DNA from: Candidatus Hydrogenedentota bacterium
GTDB taxonomy: Bacteria; Hydrogenedentota; Hydrogenedentia; Hydrogenedentales; JAEUWI01
Direction: 5' to 3'
Length of the DNA stretch: 64,000 nt
Assembly: GCA_019637335.1 (NCBI GenBank)
Contig: JAHBVV010000013.1
Span: 62,001-126,000, forward strand
Shown here: positions 43,502-52,080 of the stretch, piece after piece
Position numbering within the stretch: the first letter of the stretch is position 1
Layout of the letters: each line of letters begins with the position of its first letter
Program-made: the position numbers and the translations under genes
Notes under the pieces: model-generated
Seen by the model: the letters and a program-made list of their open reading frames with translations, nothing else
What the model was told of the DNA's origin: nothing
The model's database searches: none

Positions 43502-45421
43502 ATGCTCGACCGACTCCTCCAGTGGATCCCGCCCGATCGCCACGCGGACTACCTGCGCCTGCTGGGCCACGTCCCGCCGTGGGCAAAGAGGATTGCCCTG
43601 CTGGGCGATCCCTGCGCGGCGCTCGGCTACCTCCTCAGGAAGCGCGGCGGCTGCGTCACGGGCTTCATCGACGACCCGAAGGCCGCGGCCATCGCCGGTG
43701 AAATTCTGGATGCCGTCCGTCCTCTGTCCCCCGCTTCGGGCGCCGCACAAGAAGAACCCTTCGACGCACTGCTGCTCTGTGGCCTCGAAACCAGCGCGGA
43801 TGCCGTCTTCGCCGCTCTGTCCATGCTGGCGCCCGGGCTCGGCCCGAATACCTGGATCTTCGCGCTCCACGGAAATCCCGCGCTGGGCGGGCGCCCCGGG
43901 AACACCGAGACCCTGGCCAGCGATGTGACGGAACGGCTCGCGAACGCGGGTTTTCCGGCCATTCGCCGCTACCCCGACGGGCCGCCGGACGCGGGAATGC
44001 TCCATCTCGCGGCCCCCGCGGGCTACGATCCGGTTGCCCACGCGCGCAGCCTCCGCAATCAGGGCCTCTTCGAGTACGCGTATACCGTCCTGGAGCTTGT
44101 CCCCCCGCCCCCCCACGCGCGTCGGCCCGCCGCCCTGGAAAAACTTGCCATACTCGCCGCCTGGATCCACCACGATCGCGGGCGCGATGTGTCCCACCTC
44201 ATCAGCCGCGCGCTGGACGCCTTCTACCTGCTGACCAACGAATCGCCGCGCGATCCAGATGCGTATCTCGCCATGGCCGACTGCTGGGCAAGTGCGGGCG
44301 CTCCCGATATGGCGCGCCGGCTGCTTCAGTCGATCGGATACGCCGCGCCCGGCTCGGAAATCGACGCCCGGCTCGCGGCCCTGCCGGAGGTGACTCTTCC
44401 CCGCGAACATATATCGGATCCGCCCGAATGGATGCCCGGCCGCCCCGCGCGGGTACTGTTCCTGCTGCATCCCCGCCCCCATTTCGGCCTGGACGCCCTG
44501 TTCGATGGCCTCTGTGATTGCCTGGGCGATGAAAATGTGGTCGATTTTCCGTGGAAACCCACCCTGCACGGCCAGGAATCCGAGGCCCACCGGGATTACC
44601 CCTGCCGTTACCAGCGGCGCGGCGCGCCGGAGGGCGTTACGGCGCTGGTGGAGGCCTTGCGGGCGGGACATTTCGACGCGATCCTCTACGGCGATGTCGA
44701 AGGGGACTTGCCCCCTGACCATATTCGGGCCCTGTTGGCGGCGCGCGGGGATTGCCCGGTGTTTCTCATGGACGCGCTCGATCAGCCCTGTAATTTCCGC
44801 GATCTCGTCCGGAACCGCCTCGGCCTGGAACGTTTTCACGGCTATTTCAAGCGCGAGATGCTCCACAACGTCGACTACGGCCCCAACGCCTGGCCACTGC
44901 CCTTCGCCTACGCCACCCCCACCGGCGACTTTCGCCCGATCACGGAGCGCCCGCGCCCCTTTTTCTGGGCGGGCCACCGGCAATTCGGCCAGCGGCGGCT
45001 CTACCTCGAAGCCCTGGAAGCGCGCTACGGCTGGGATCTCAACGAGCGCTTCGACCAGGCCGAATACCAGCGTCGCCTGCGGGAAAGCCGGATCGGGCTC
45101 AATTGCTTCGGCATGGGGTTCGACACCGTCCGCTACTGGGAGTTGCCGGCGCATGGCTGCCTCCTGCTCAGCGACCGCCTGCCCATACAGATCCCGCACA
45201 ATTTCGTGGACGGGCGCCACGCCGTCTTTTTCGACACCCTGCCGGAACTAATCGAAAAGATCGACCACTACCTGGCGCACCCGGCGGAGGCCGAAGCCAT
45301 CGCGGCGGCGGGGCGGGCGCATTTCCTTGAACGCCATACCAACGCCGCCCGCGCCCGCCAGGCCCTGGGCTGGATGTCCAGGGCAATCACATCGAAACGG
45401 GATCGCGGCATTGGGGCGTAA
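43502..45421 (+). CDS. CgeB-like glycosyltransferase-family protein
   Basis: A 639-residue cytoplasmic protein. I start it at the ATG at 43502 (MLDRLLQWIPPDRHADYLRL); the longer frame upstream translates the MITE and is rejected. An N-terminal methyltransferase-like region (about 25-170: KRIALLGDPCAALGYLLR) is followed by a helical TPR-like region (about 180-300). A C-terminal glycosyltransferase-1-type domain (300-630) contains GHFDAILYGDVEGDLPPDHI, QRRLRESRIGLNCFGMGFDT and YWELPAHGCLLLSDRLPI, as in CgeB/spore-maturation-type glycosyltransferases. The final 14 residues (AITSKRDRGIGA region) and the stop codon are encoded by decayed MITE copy C. Confidence 0.75.
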   Translation: MLDRLLQWIPPDRHADYLRLLGHVPPWAKRIALLGDPCAALGYLLRKRGGCVTGFIDDPKAAAIAGEILDAVRPLSPASGAAQEEPFDALLLCGLETSADAVFAALSMLAPGLGPNTWIFALHGNPALGGRPGNTETLASDVTERLANAGFPAIRRYPDGPPDAGMLHLAAPAGYDPVAHARSLRNQGLFEYAYTVLELVPPPPHARRPAALEKLAILAAWIHHDRGRDVSHLISRALDAFYLLTNESPRDPDAYLAMADCWASAGAPDMARRLLQSIGYAAPGSEIDARLAALPEVTLPREHISDPPEWMPGRPARVLFLLHPRPHFGLDALFDGLCDCLGDENVVDFPWKPTLHGQESEAHRDYPCRYQRRGAPEGVTALVEALRAGHFDAILYGDVEGDLPPDHIRALLAARGDCPVFLMDALDQPCNFRDLVRNRLGLERFHGYFKREMLHNVDYGPNAWPLPFAYATPTGDFRPITERPRPFFWAGHRQFGQRRLYLEALEARYGWDLNERFDQAEYQRRLRESRIGLNCFGMGFDTVRYWELPAHGCLLLSDRLPIQIPHNFVDGRHAVFFDTLPELIEKIDHYLAHPAEAEAIAAAGRAHFLERHTNAARARQALGWMSRAITSKRDRGIGA

Positions 45422-45606
45422 ACGTGGGTCAATTTGGAGCCTTGAATTAATGAAAGTGAGCGTGTTGGAGCGCCGGCATCTCGGCCGGCAAAGTCACGGA
45501 TTCGCCGCAGGCGAAATGCCAGCGCGCCAACACGGCCCCTTTTGACGTTGCGGGTGGTTCGTATGGCGCTTGGCTCGTACCGAAACGTTATCTGCGATTG
45601 CCCTCG
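45379..45606 (-). mobile_element. Decayed MITE-like element, copy C (inverted)
   Basis: Aligns with the reverse complement of copies A and B: left end CAGGGCAATCACATCGAAAC, shared TTTGGAGCCTTGAATTAATG, AAAGTGAGCGTGTTGGAGCG, then GGTGGTTCGTATGGCGCTTG, and right end GCGATTGCCCT. The central hairpin is interrupted by about 28 extra bases and the right end has CTCG for CTG. Possible decayed target duplication GCTGGATGTC / GCTGAATTTT (7 of 10). It overlaps the last 43 bases of the glycosyltransferase-like gene. Confidence 0.72.
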
Positions 45607-45644
45607 GCTGAATTTTCCGCAAGACTACACTTTGAGGCGGGATT

Positions 45645-45653
45645 TGGTATAGT
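45645..45653 (+). promoter_or_regulatory. Extended -10 box upstream of the protease gene
   Basis: TGGTATAGT is an extended -10 element 54 bases before the ATG. No good -35 box is visible. It begins 39 bases after the end of MITE copy C. Confidence 0.4.
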
Positions 45654-45706
45654 AACGGTAGGTTTTCGATTCGTGGGGCGGCGAGAAGAGGAAGGTAGGC
45701 GTAGTG

Positions 45707-48184
45707 ATGAGGGACAGGCTCTTGCGCATACAACAATCAGCGTTCGGGCGGGTAATCGCCGGTTTCATTGTCGTTGCCGCGGTTCCCGCGTTCGCGGGCG
45801 AAGGCAAGCCCTCCCGCACGGTCATCAGCGGCGATCCCTGGGTCCCGTCCCCGCCGGGCGCGGCGCCCAAAATCATCTATGGCAGCGACGACCGGATCGA
45901 TGTGTACCAGGAAACCGATCCGCAGCGCCTCGCCTGGGCCGCTTCCACCTGCGCGCTCATGAGCAGCAGCAGCCTCACCTCGAATCCGGATGGCTCGTTT
46001 AATATTCGCACCTCCGCCTACGGGGTGTGCCCGGACGAACCCTTCGCAAACCAGCCCACCGCCGCCTTTTGCTCCGGCTTCATGGTCGGCCCCGATCTCA
46101 TCGCCACCGCCGGGCACTGTTACGACTCCGGAGACATCGGCAACGCCCGATTCGTATTCGGCTACGTCATGCGGGACGCCAACAACGCCGTCCTGAATGT
46201 GGACGCCGAAAACGTGTATACCGGCGTCGAACTGGTTGGACAGGCCCTCTCCGGGGACCTCGACTACGCTGTCGTGCGCGTGGATCGCAATATCACCGCG
46301 CCCGGCGCCGTGCCCTTCGAAATCCGCCGCGAGGGCGTCGTGCCCGTGGGCGCGAATGTGGGCGTGATCGGCCATCCCTCCGGGCTTCCCATGAAGATCG
46401 CGTTCGGCGACAATACGGTGGTCCGGAACAACAGTAATCCCTCCTTTTTCGTCGCCAACCTGGACACCTACGGCGGCAATTCGGGCTCGCCCGTGATAAA
46501 TCCGCTCACCGGAATCGTTGAGGGCATTCTCGTTCGGGGCGATACCGATTTCATATTCGACGGCGGCTGCATGCGCTCCAATGTCGTCAGCAATACGGGC
46601 GGGCGCGGCGAGGATGTAACCAAGACCTCCGTTTTCGCGGATATCGTGCCCCAATTGATCAGCGGTGACGGCGCTGTCGCGCTGGACCGCGAGACCTACG
46701 GCTGTAATGACATGCTGATGGTCACGCTTCGCGACAGCGACCTCGCGGGCGAGGGTTCGGCCACCGTCTCCGTCGAAACGAGCGGCGGCGACATGGAATC
46801 GATTGTCCTTTCGCCCGGCATGCTTTCGGGCGAGTTCTCGGGCATGTTGGAAATTACGGCGGCCGCGCCAGTTCCGGGGGACGGCGCCCTCCAGACGGCG
46901 GAAGGCGAAACCATCACGGTAATTTACCTGGACGCCATGCACGGGCCGGAAGCGCCCGATGAAGTGACCGCCACCGCCACAGTCGATTGCACGCCGCCCG
47001 GCGTTGCGAGTGTCGAGGTCACCATGGCGGGCAGCCAGTTCGCCATCATTTCGTTCACAACGACCGAGCCCGCGTCTGGATTCATACGGGTGGGCGAGTC
47101 TTGCGGTGAGATCCTTGCGCAGGCGCCGTTTATTCTGGATACCGACCACCGGGTGACCGTTACCGGGCTCCTTCCGCTGACCGCCTACCGCTTCCACATC
47201 ACTCTGGAGGATGAAGCGGGCAACCCGGCCGTCGCAAACAACGGCGGGGCCTGCTTTGAACTGAACACCGTGGAAAGTGTGCGGTACTACACGGAGGCGT
47301 TCGGCCCCGGTCGCGCCGTGGACCTGGCCAACCTGGCGCTCACGTTCATTCCCGATGGAAACGGCAGCTACGATGTTTGCCGCGAGAGCATTTCTTCCCT
47401 GCCGGTGGACAGCACTGGCGCGACGCCCCTCGTGCTCGGCGACGACGCCACGGTCCAGGTCTCGCTGGAGGGCAAGGCGCCCGTGGTCTTCCAGGGGATC
47501 GCGTATTCCAGCCTCTTCGTGAATTCCAATGGAAATATTACCTTTGAAAGCGGCGACTCATCCTTCGGAACGTCCATCGAAGAGCATTTTGACGCCCCGC
47601 GCGTCTCGCCCTTCTTCTGCGACTTGAACCCGGCCGCCGGAGGGCAGGTCTGGCACAAATCCCTGTCCGACCGTTTCGTCGTGACGTGGAACGCCGTCCC
47701 CCGGTTTTCCAGCAGTTCGCCGAACACGATGCAGGTGGAACTTTTCACAGACGGGCGCATCCGTTTCTCGTACCGCGCATTGACCACCGGAACGGCTTTT
47801 GTGGGCCTGTCCGCCGGGCTGGGCCTGATGCCCGATTTTGTCTCGGACGATTTTTCCGCTTCCCAATCGTGCATCGTGTCGGGCGATCGCTTCCATAGCG
47901 CGGACACGGACCAGAACAACGCGATCAGCCTCCAGGAATTGCTCCGCATCATCCAGTTCTACAACCTGGACGGCTATCACTGTGATGCGGCGGGCGAAGA
48001 CGGCTATGCGACGGGTCCGGGCGTCGAGGACTGCGATCCGCACGATATCGACTATAACCCGCAGGACTGGCAGGTGAGCCTGTCGGAAGTCCTCCGGCTC
48101 GTGCAGTTCTTCAATGCCGCCGGCTACAGCCATGATCCCGGCGCCGGCACGGAGGACGGATTCGTGCCGCTGGTTGCGCGGTAA
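45707..48184 (+). CDS. Secreted trypsin-like serine protease with paired dockerin-like C-terminal repeats
   Basis: An 825-residue exported protein with a signal peptide (to about residue 30). The start is the ATG at 45707; the GTG just before is rejected. The S1-type catalytic triad is H137 in ATAGHC, D186 in GDLDYAVV and S259 in YGGNSGSPV. Beta-sandwich and fibronectin-like domains follow (about 300-480), then a nidogen/HYR-like region with FSSSSPNTMQVELFTDGRIR (about 500-710). The C-terminus has two calcium-loop repeats: DTDQNNAISLQELLRIIQFY and NPQDWQVSLSEVLRLVQFFN. I know that style of repeat from Hydrogenedentota and neighbouring phyla as a sorting or anchoring tail. Function: extracellular proteolysis, substrate unknown. 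Confidence 0.88.
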   Translation: MRDRLLRIQQSAFGRVIAGFIVVAAVPAFAGEGKPSRTVISGDPWVPSPPGAAPKIIYGSDDRIDVYQETDPQRLAWAASTCALMSSSSLTSNPDGSFNIRTSAYGVCPDEPFANQPTAAFCSGFMVGPDLIATAGHCYDSGDIGNARFVFGYVMRDANNAVLNVDAENVYTGVELVGQALSGDLDYAVVRVDRNITAPGAVPFEIRREGVVPVGANVGVIGHPSGLPMKIAFGDNTVVRNNSNPSFFVANLDTYGGNSGSPVINPLTGIVEGILVRGDTDFIFDGGCMRSNVVSNTGGRGEDVTKTSVFADIVPQLISGDGAVALDRETYGCNDMLMVTLRDSDLAGEGSATVSVETSGGDMESIVLSPGMLSGEFSGMLEITAAAPVPGDGALQTAEGETITVIYLDAMHGPEAPDEVTATATVDCTPPGVASVEVTMAGSQFAIISFTTTEPASGFIRVGESCGEILAQAPFILDTDHRVTVTGLLPLTAYRFHITLEDEAGNPAVANNGGACFELNTVESVRYYTEAFGPGRAVDLANLALTFIPDGNGSYDVCRESISSLPVDSTGATPLVLGDDATVQVSLEGKAPVVFQGIAYSSLFVNSNGNITFESGDSSFGTSIEEHFDAPRVSPFFCDLNPAAGGQVWHKSLSDRFVVTWNAVPRFSSSSPNTMQVELFTDGRIRFSYRALTTGTAFVGLSAGLGLMPDFVSDDFSASQSCIVSGDRFHSADTDQNNAISLQELLRIIQFYNLDGYHCDAAGEDGYATGPGVEDCDPHDIDYNPQDWQVSLSEVLRLVQFFNAAGYSHDPGAGTEDGFVPLVAR

Positions 48185-48287
48185 CCCCCCCGCGACAATT
48201 GCAGAAAAACGGGAGCCGGTCCGCATCTTTCCGGTACACTACGGGGTTTACGTTCCCGCGCAACCACCGGAAGGAGACCCCGTTGCC

Positions 48288-50306
48288 ATGAATCCGGGCC
48301 TGACGGCCATGCGGCCAGCCACCATCTTTCTTGTCGCACTCTCCCTGAGTATCGGCTGGGGCATTCGCGGCAATTTCGGGCACGAATACGGCGCGATGAT
48401 TCCCGGCGCACTCGCGGGCCTCGCGGTGGCGCTGCTTTCCGGCCGCGAAGACTGGCGGGCGCGCGCCCCCTACCTGGCCTTTTTCGGCGCGCTCGGCTGG
48501 GCCTTCGGCGGCTCCATGTCCTACATGCAGGTCGTCTCCTACACCCATTCCGGCCACCTGCCCAGCCAGATCTACGGCTTCTTTGGCGTCTTTGTGCTCG
48601 GCTTTCTCTGGGCGGCCATGGGCGGCGCCGGCACGGCCTTCGGCGCAATCGCGGATCGCGCGCGCCTGGCGGAAGTCTTCCGGCCCCTCTGCTGGATCTT
48701 CATCGCCTGGGTTATCTTCAAGAAATTCGTCCTCCATGAGCTCGAAACCCTCTTCCCGGAGGGGTACGACCCCACCTGGTCCCGCCAGGCCGCGCACACC
48801 TACTGGTTCGACGCCGACTGGATGGAAACCACCACCGCGATCCTCGCGCTTCTCCTCTTTGAACTCTGGGACAACCGCTGGGACCACTTCCGTCGGGGCC
48901 GCGCGATCGTGCTCCTGCCGCTCTGCATTGCGGCGGGCGCCCTGCTGGGCTACGGCGCGCAGGCCGTCCTGAACACCACCGGCGCCGCGCCGCACGCGGC
49001 CGCCGCCCTGGTTCAATACCAGGTCAGCCCCGAATTCGTCGCCCGCGCGGCGGAAGAACGCGGCCTGGCCGAGGCCGAAGTGCTCGCCGACCAGCTCATC
49101 AACTGGCCCAACGCCGTGCTCTTCTTCCCGCACCATGTCGGCTGGTTCGTGGGCGCGCTCGTGGGGCTCGGGCTCTATTTCTTCCGCTACGGGCGATTCG
49201 CGTCGGGCGCATCCCTTTTCATGCACATGGCCCTCGGCTGGTTCGCCTGTTTTCTACTCTTCCCCGTCCTCCTCGGCCACCCGATCGAAAGCGGCCCCAC
49301 ACTATTCCGCATGACCCCGCCCCGCGGCGACAACTGGGCCGGCGTCCTCGGTGTGGTCGTCGGAACCGGCGTCTGGCTCCTGCGCAACGGCTACGTGCCC
49401 GTGCTCTTCGGCATGCTGCTCACCGGAATTCTCGGCGGCGTGGGATTCGCCGGCGGTGCGCTTATCAAGCTGATGTTGGTCCGTCCGGGCAACCCGCACG
49501 TGGAAATCGACCCCGCGATCATCGCCCAGTGGGAGCACTGGCAGCGCGCCAACTGGCACAGCGTCATGGAACAGACCCACGGTTTTCTCCACGGCGTCGC
49601 CCTGGCCATCGCCATGGGCCTTCTCGCGCGCCGCACCAGCCGCAACGACGGCGTCCCCGCCGAGGCCCGCTGGACCGCCGCCTTCGCCGCCGCCTTCGTC
49701 CTATTCGGCGTCACCTACCTCAACATGTACAAGAACGTGCTCGAGTGGGTAAAGAACGACTTGATGCCAGAGGCCATGCCAATGCCCCTTTTCGGCGCGA
49801 TCCAGTTGAGCGCCTGGGGCTGGTTCAACCTCATCTTCGCCGCCGCCGCCATCGCCGGGATCGCCCTCCTCTGGCGTCACCAGCGCGCGCCGATTGACCT
49901 CGTGCCCCGATCCGCCCTGGGGCGCGGACAAATGCTCTACGTGGCGTTCCTGGCGGCCGTGTGCGTCATGAACTTCGAGCGCGCGCTCACCGGCTTCACC
50001 GATCAGCGCCTCATCACCGAAGGCATGATCTTTCTGAACGCCACCCTGGCCACCGTCCTGATCCTGATCCTGCCCCGGCCCGGATTCCAGCCCCCGGAAC
50101 ACGGGCAGATCCGATACGGCGACACCCTCCTGCGCACGGCCTGGGGCGGGCTGGTCGCCGTTCTAATCACGGCCTTCGGCATGACCGCCATCGTCCGCGC
50201 CATGTATGGCGGCAACTTCGCCGGCCACGCCAACCAGCAGTTCCGATTCGGCGACGAGGCCGTCTGGCGCATCGAACCCACCGAGAAGAGCGGCCGCCAC
50301 AGCTGA
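48288..50306 (+). CDS. Large polytopic membrane protein, unknown
   Basis: A 672-residue integral membrane protein. The ATG at 48288 follows AAGGAG by eleven bases and opens a first helix (ATIFLVALSLSIGWGIRGNF). About 14 hydrophobic segments are spread along the length. Conserved-looking short motifs include GWGIRGNFGHEYGAMIPGAL, GGSMSYMQVVSYTHSGH and EQTHGFLHGVALAIAMGLL. I recognise no transporter or enzyme family. It is 103 bases downstream of the protease on the same strand but probably has its own start of transcription or reads through. A role in the envelope is all that can be inferred. Confidence 0.75.
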   Translation: MNPGLTAMRPATIFLVALSLSIGWGIRGNFGHEYGAMIPGALAGLAVALLSGREDWRARAPYLAFFGALGWAFGGSMSYMQVVSYTHSGHLPSQIYGFFGVFVLGFLWAAMGGAGTAFGAIADRARLAEVFRPLCWIFIAWVIFKKFVLHELETLFPEGYDPTWSRQAAHTYWFDADWMETTTAILALLLFELWDNRWDHFRRGRAIVLLPLCIAAGALLGYGAQAVLNTTGAAPHAAAALVQYQVSPEFVARAAEERGLAEAEVLADQLINWPNAVLFFPHHVGWFVGALVGLGLYFFRYGRFASGASLFMHMALGWFACFLLFPVLLGHPIESGPTLFRMTPPRGDNWAGVLGVVVGTGVWLLRNGYVPVLFGMLLTGILGGVGFAGGALIKLMLVRPGNPHVEIDPAIIAQWEHWQRANWHSVMEQTHGFLHGVALAIAMGLLARRTSRNDGVPAEARWTAAFAAAFVLFGVTYLNMYKNVLEWVKNDLMPEAMPMPLFGAIQLSAWGWFNLIFAAAAIAGIALLWRHQRAPIDLVPRSALGRGQMLYVAFLAAVCVMNFERALTGFTDQRLITEGMIFLNATLATVLILILPRPGFQPPEHGQIRYGDTLLRTAWGGLVAVLITAFGMTAIVRAMYGGNFAGHANQQFRFGDEAVWRIEPTEKSGRHS

Positions 50307-50342
50307 GCCCTCGCGGGGACTGGCAACAGCGACGACGAACAC

Positions 50343-50718
50343 CCCAGCCGCGAAAGCGCCGCATCCCATCCCAGCATCGCGGGGGCCTGCTCCGAAAATA
50401 CACAGGCGGGACGCCTGTGCCACATTCCTTTAAAGGTACCCTTAATAACCAAGGTGAAGCGTCCAAAGAACGTGGCACAGCCGTCCCGGCTGTGTACCGG
50501 TTGCGAAGCAGCCGAATTCCAATCCAGCCGCGAAAGCGCTCCAAACCACCCCCAAATCGCGGGGGCGGCTCTGAAACCTCAAAGGGAGCCACGCGCGCCA
50601 TCCTCCTGCGGCAGATCTCCGACGTTCAAGCTCCGTGGCTCCGTGGCTCCGCCGCGAAGGCTGGAGCGTGCGAGACTGCTCCGAAAATACACAGGCGAGA
50701 CGCATGTCCTGCTTTGAT
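50343..50718 (+). repeat. Tandem/inverted repeat cluster in a 427-bp intergenic gap
   Basis: CCAGCCGCGAAAGCG occurs at 50344 and 50524, each followed by a variable stretch and ATCGCGGGGGC. TGCTCCGAAAATACACAGGC occurs at 50388 and 50681. ACAGGCGGGACGCCTGTGCC (near 50400) and CAGCCGTCCCGGCTG (near 50480) are perfect or near-perfect hairpins. The segment 50473-50513 recurs inverted at the 5' flank of the group II intron (29690-29727). No gene is present in 50307-50733. Confidence 0.65.
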
Positions 50719-50733
50719 CGGGCGTCGCCGGAC

Positions 50734-52077
50734 TCAGGGCGCGGGCGCGCCGGGGGCCTCCGCGATAAGCTTCTGGAAATTCCATAGCGCCCGGTCGATC
50801 ATCCTCTCCGGGCCGCCTTCCGTCACCCAGGCGGTCGAGGGGTCGGCGCCGTAGCCGCCCTGGGCCATGGCGCGGCGGGTGGGGAAGTACATATCGTGGC
50901 CGTTGCAGTAGCCGACGAAAACGCCCTTGGCCCCCTCTACACGGCGCTTGAAGTCGACGGAGAGATCGCTGAAGAACTCGCCGGACCCGCCCGCGATGGC
51001 GAGTTCGCCGTTAATCAGCAGCGTGGTCAGTTTGGGGTGCATCATCCCCGCGGGGTATTTCAGGTGGTAGCTGTGGTAGAGGGGTTCTCCGTAGCGCGCG
51101 CGGAGCCCTTCACTGACGGGCCCGCTGCTCAGGTCGAGGCGCATCTGGAAGGAGAAGGTGTTTTTCACGCCGCGCAGGTCCGGCTGGTCGGGGACGGCGG
51201 TAGCGAGGCTGCCGTTCAGCGCGATGACGTCGCGGGCCAGGCGTTCGCCCGGCTCGCGCATGAGATCGACCTCGCCCCAGCGGCTGTCGTCGATATCGCA
51301 CTGGAGGTCGCCGGCGGCGCCCTGGAGGAACATGCAGGGCGCGCCCGTGGCCTCCGTGACCGCCGCCATCATGACCCCCGGGAAATCCGCGCTGATCTGG
51401 TTGCTGGCGTGGGGGTGGTTGGTCGGGTGCGCGGCGAAATTGACCGCGATGGCGATGGGATTGCCCGCGAGATCGTCGGCGCGCAGCACGAACAACTCCG
51501 GGTCGCGGGGGATGGGCTCCTCCTCCGTGTGGCGGTTGCGGTTAACGTTGCTCTCGGCGGAAGCCCAGCCGATCTTCGCGGGCTTCAGCCCGTTGGCCGC
51601 CGCCACGATGACGCCCACGAGCTTCTCTTCCAGCTCGGCGTAGTACGACAGGGCGTTGTCCAGCGCGGGATCGTTGAGGCCTTCCACCGGCACGAGTTCC
51701 AGCGCCGGGGCGTGGTGGGTGTGGGAGCCGACCAGGAAGACGTGATCGATCCCCGCGCGCTCCAGCACGGCGTGTTCGATGCGCAACACCATCGGCTCGA
51801 AGGGGGCGCGGCCGAGATCCAGTCCGACGAGCGCGGCGCGCGTCTCGCCGGCTTGCAGGACGAGGGCCTTGGCGAAGAGCGGATCGTGGACGCCGGTCGA
51901 GTTGTTCTCCGGGCGGTGCATGACGCCATAGCCCCAGAGCGGCACGGACGCCTGGGGGGTAATATCCACTTCCGCGTAGCCTGCCTTGAACACCACAACA
52001 TCCTCCTCAACCACCGGCAGTTCCGGCGCGCCCGACAGGGCGGCCATCAGGGCCAGTCCGACCAATCCAGCATGCAT
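50734..52077 (-). CDS. Neutral/alkaline ceramidase-like secreted hydrolase
   Basis: A 447-residue exported protein with a signal peptide (about 1-17). The N-terminal ceramidase-like domain opens with KAGYAEVDITPQASVPLWGY, followed by LFAKALVLQAGETRAALVGL, FLVGSHTHHAPALE (metal-binding His) and NFAAHPTNHPHASNQISADF. GYCNGHDMYFPTRRAMAQGG occupies the place of the conserved C-terminal GYxNdYxGY region. Known relatives are zinc-dependent and hydrolyse N-acyl-sphingosine, but many PVC paralogues act on unidentified amides. The start lies three bases after lpxK ends, so the two share a transcript and perhaps an envelope-lipid theme. Confidence 0.85.
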   Translation of the reverse strand: MHAGLVGLALMAALSGAPELPVVEEDVVVFKAGYAEVDITPQASVPLWGYGVMHRPENNSTGVHDPLFAKALVLQAGETRAALVGLDLGRAPFEPMVLRIEHAVLERAGIDHVFLVGSHTHHAPALELVPVEGLNDPALDNALSYYAELEEKLVGVIVAAANGLKPAKIGWASAESNVNRNRHTEEEPIPRDPELFVLRADDLAGNPIAIAVNFAAHPTNHPHASNQISADFPGVMMAAVTEATGAPCMFLQGAAGDLQCDIDDSRWGEVDLMREPGERLARDVIALNGSLATAVPDQPDLRGVKNTFSFQMRLDLSSGPVSEGLRARYGEPLYHSYHLKYPAGMMHPKLTTLLINGELAIAGGSGEFFSDLSVDFKRRVEGAKGVFVGYCNGHDMYFPTRRAMAQGGYGADPSTAWVTEGGPERMIDRALWNFQKLIAEAPGAPAP

Positions 52078-52080
52078 GCT

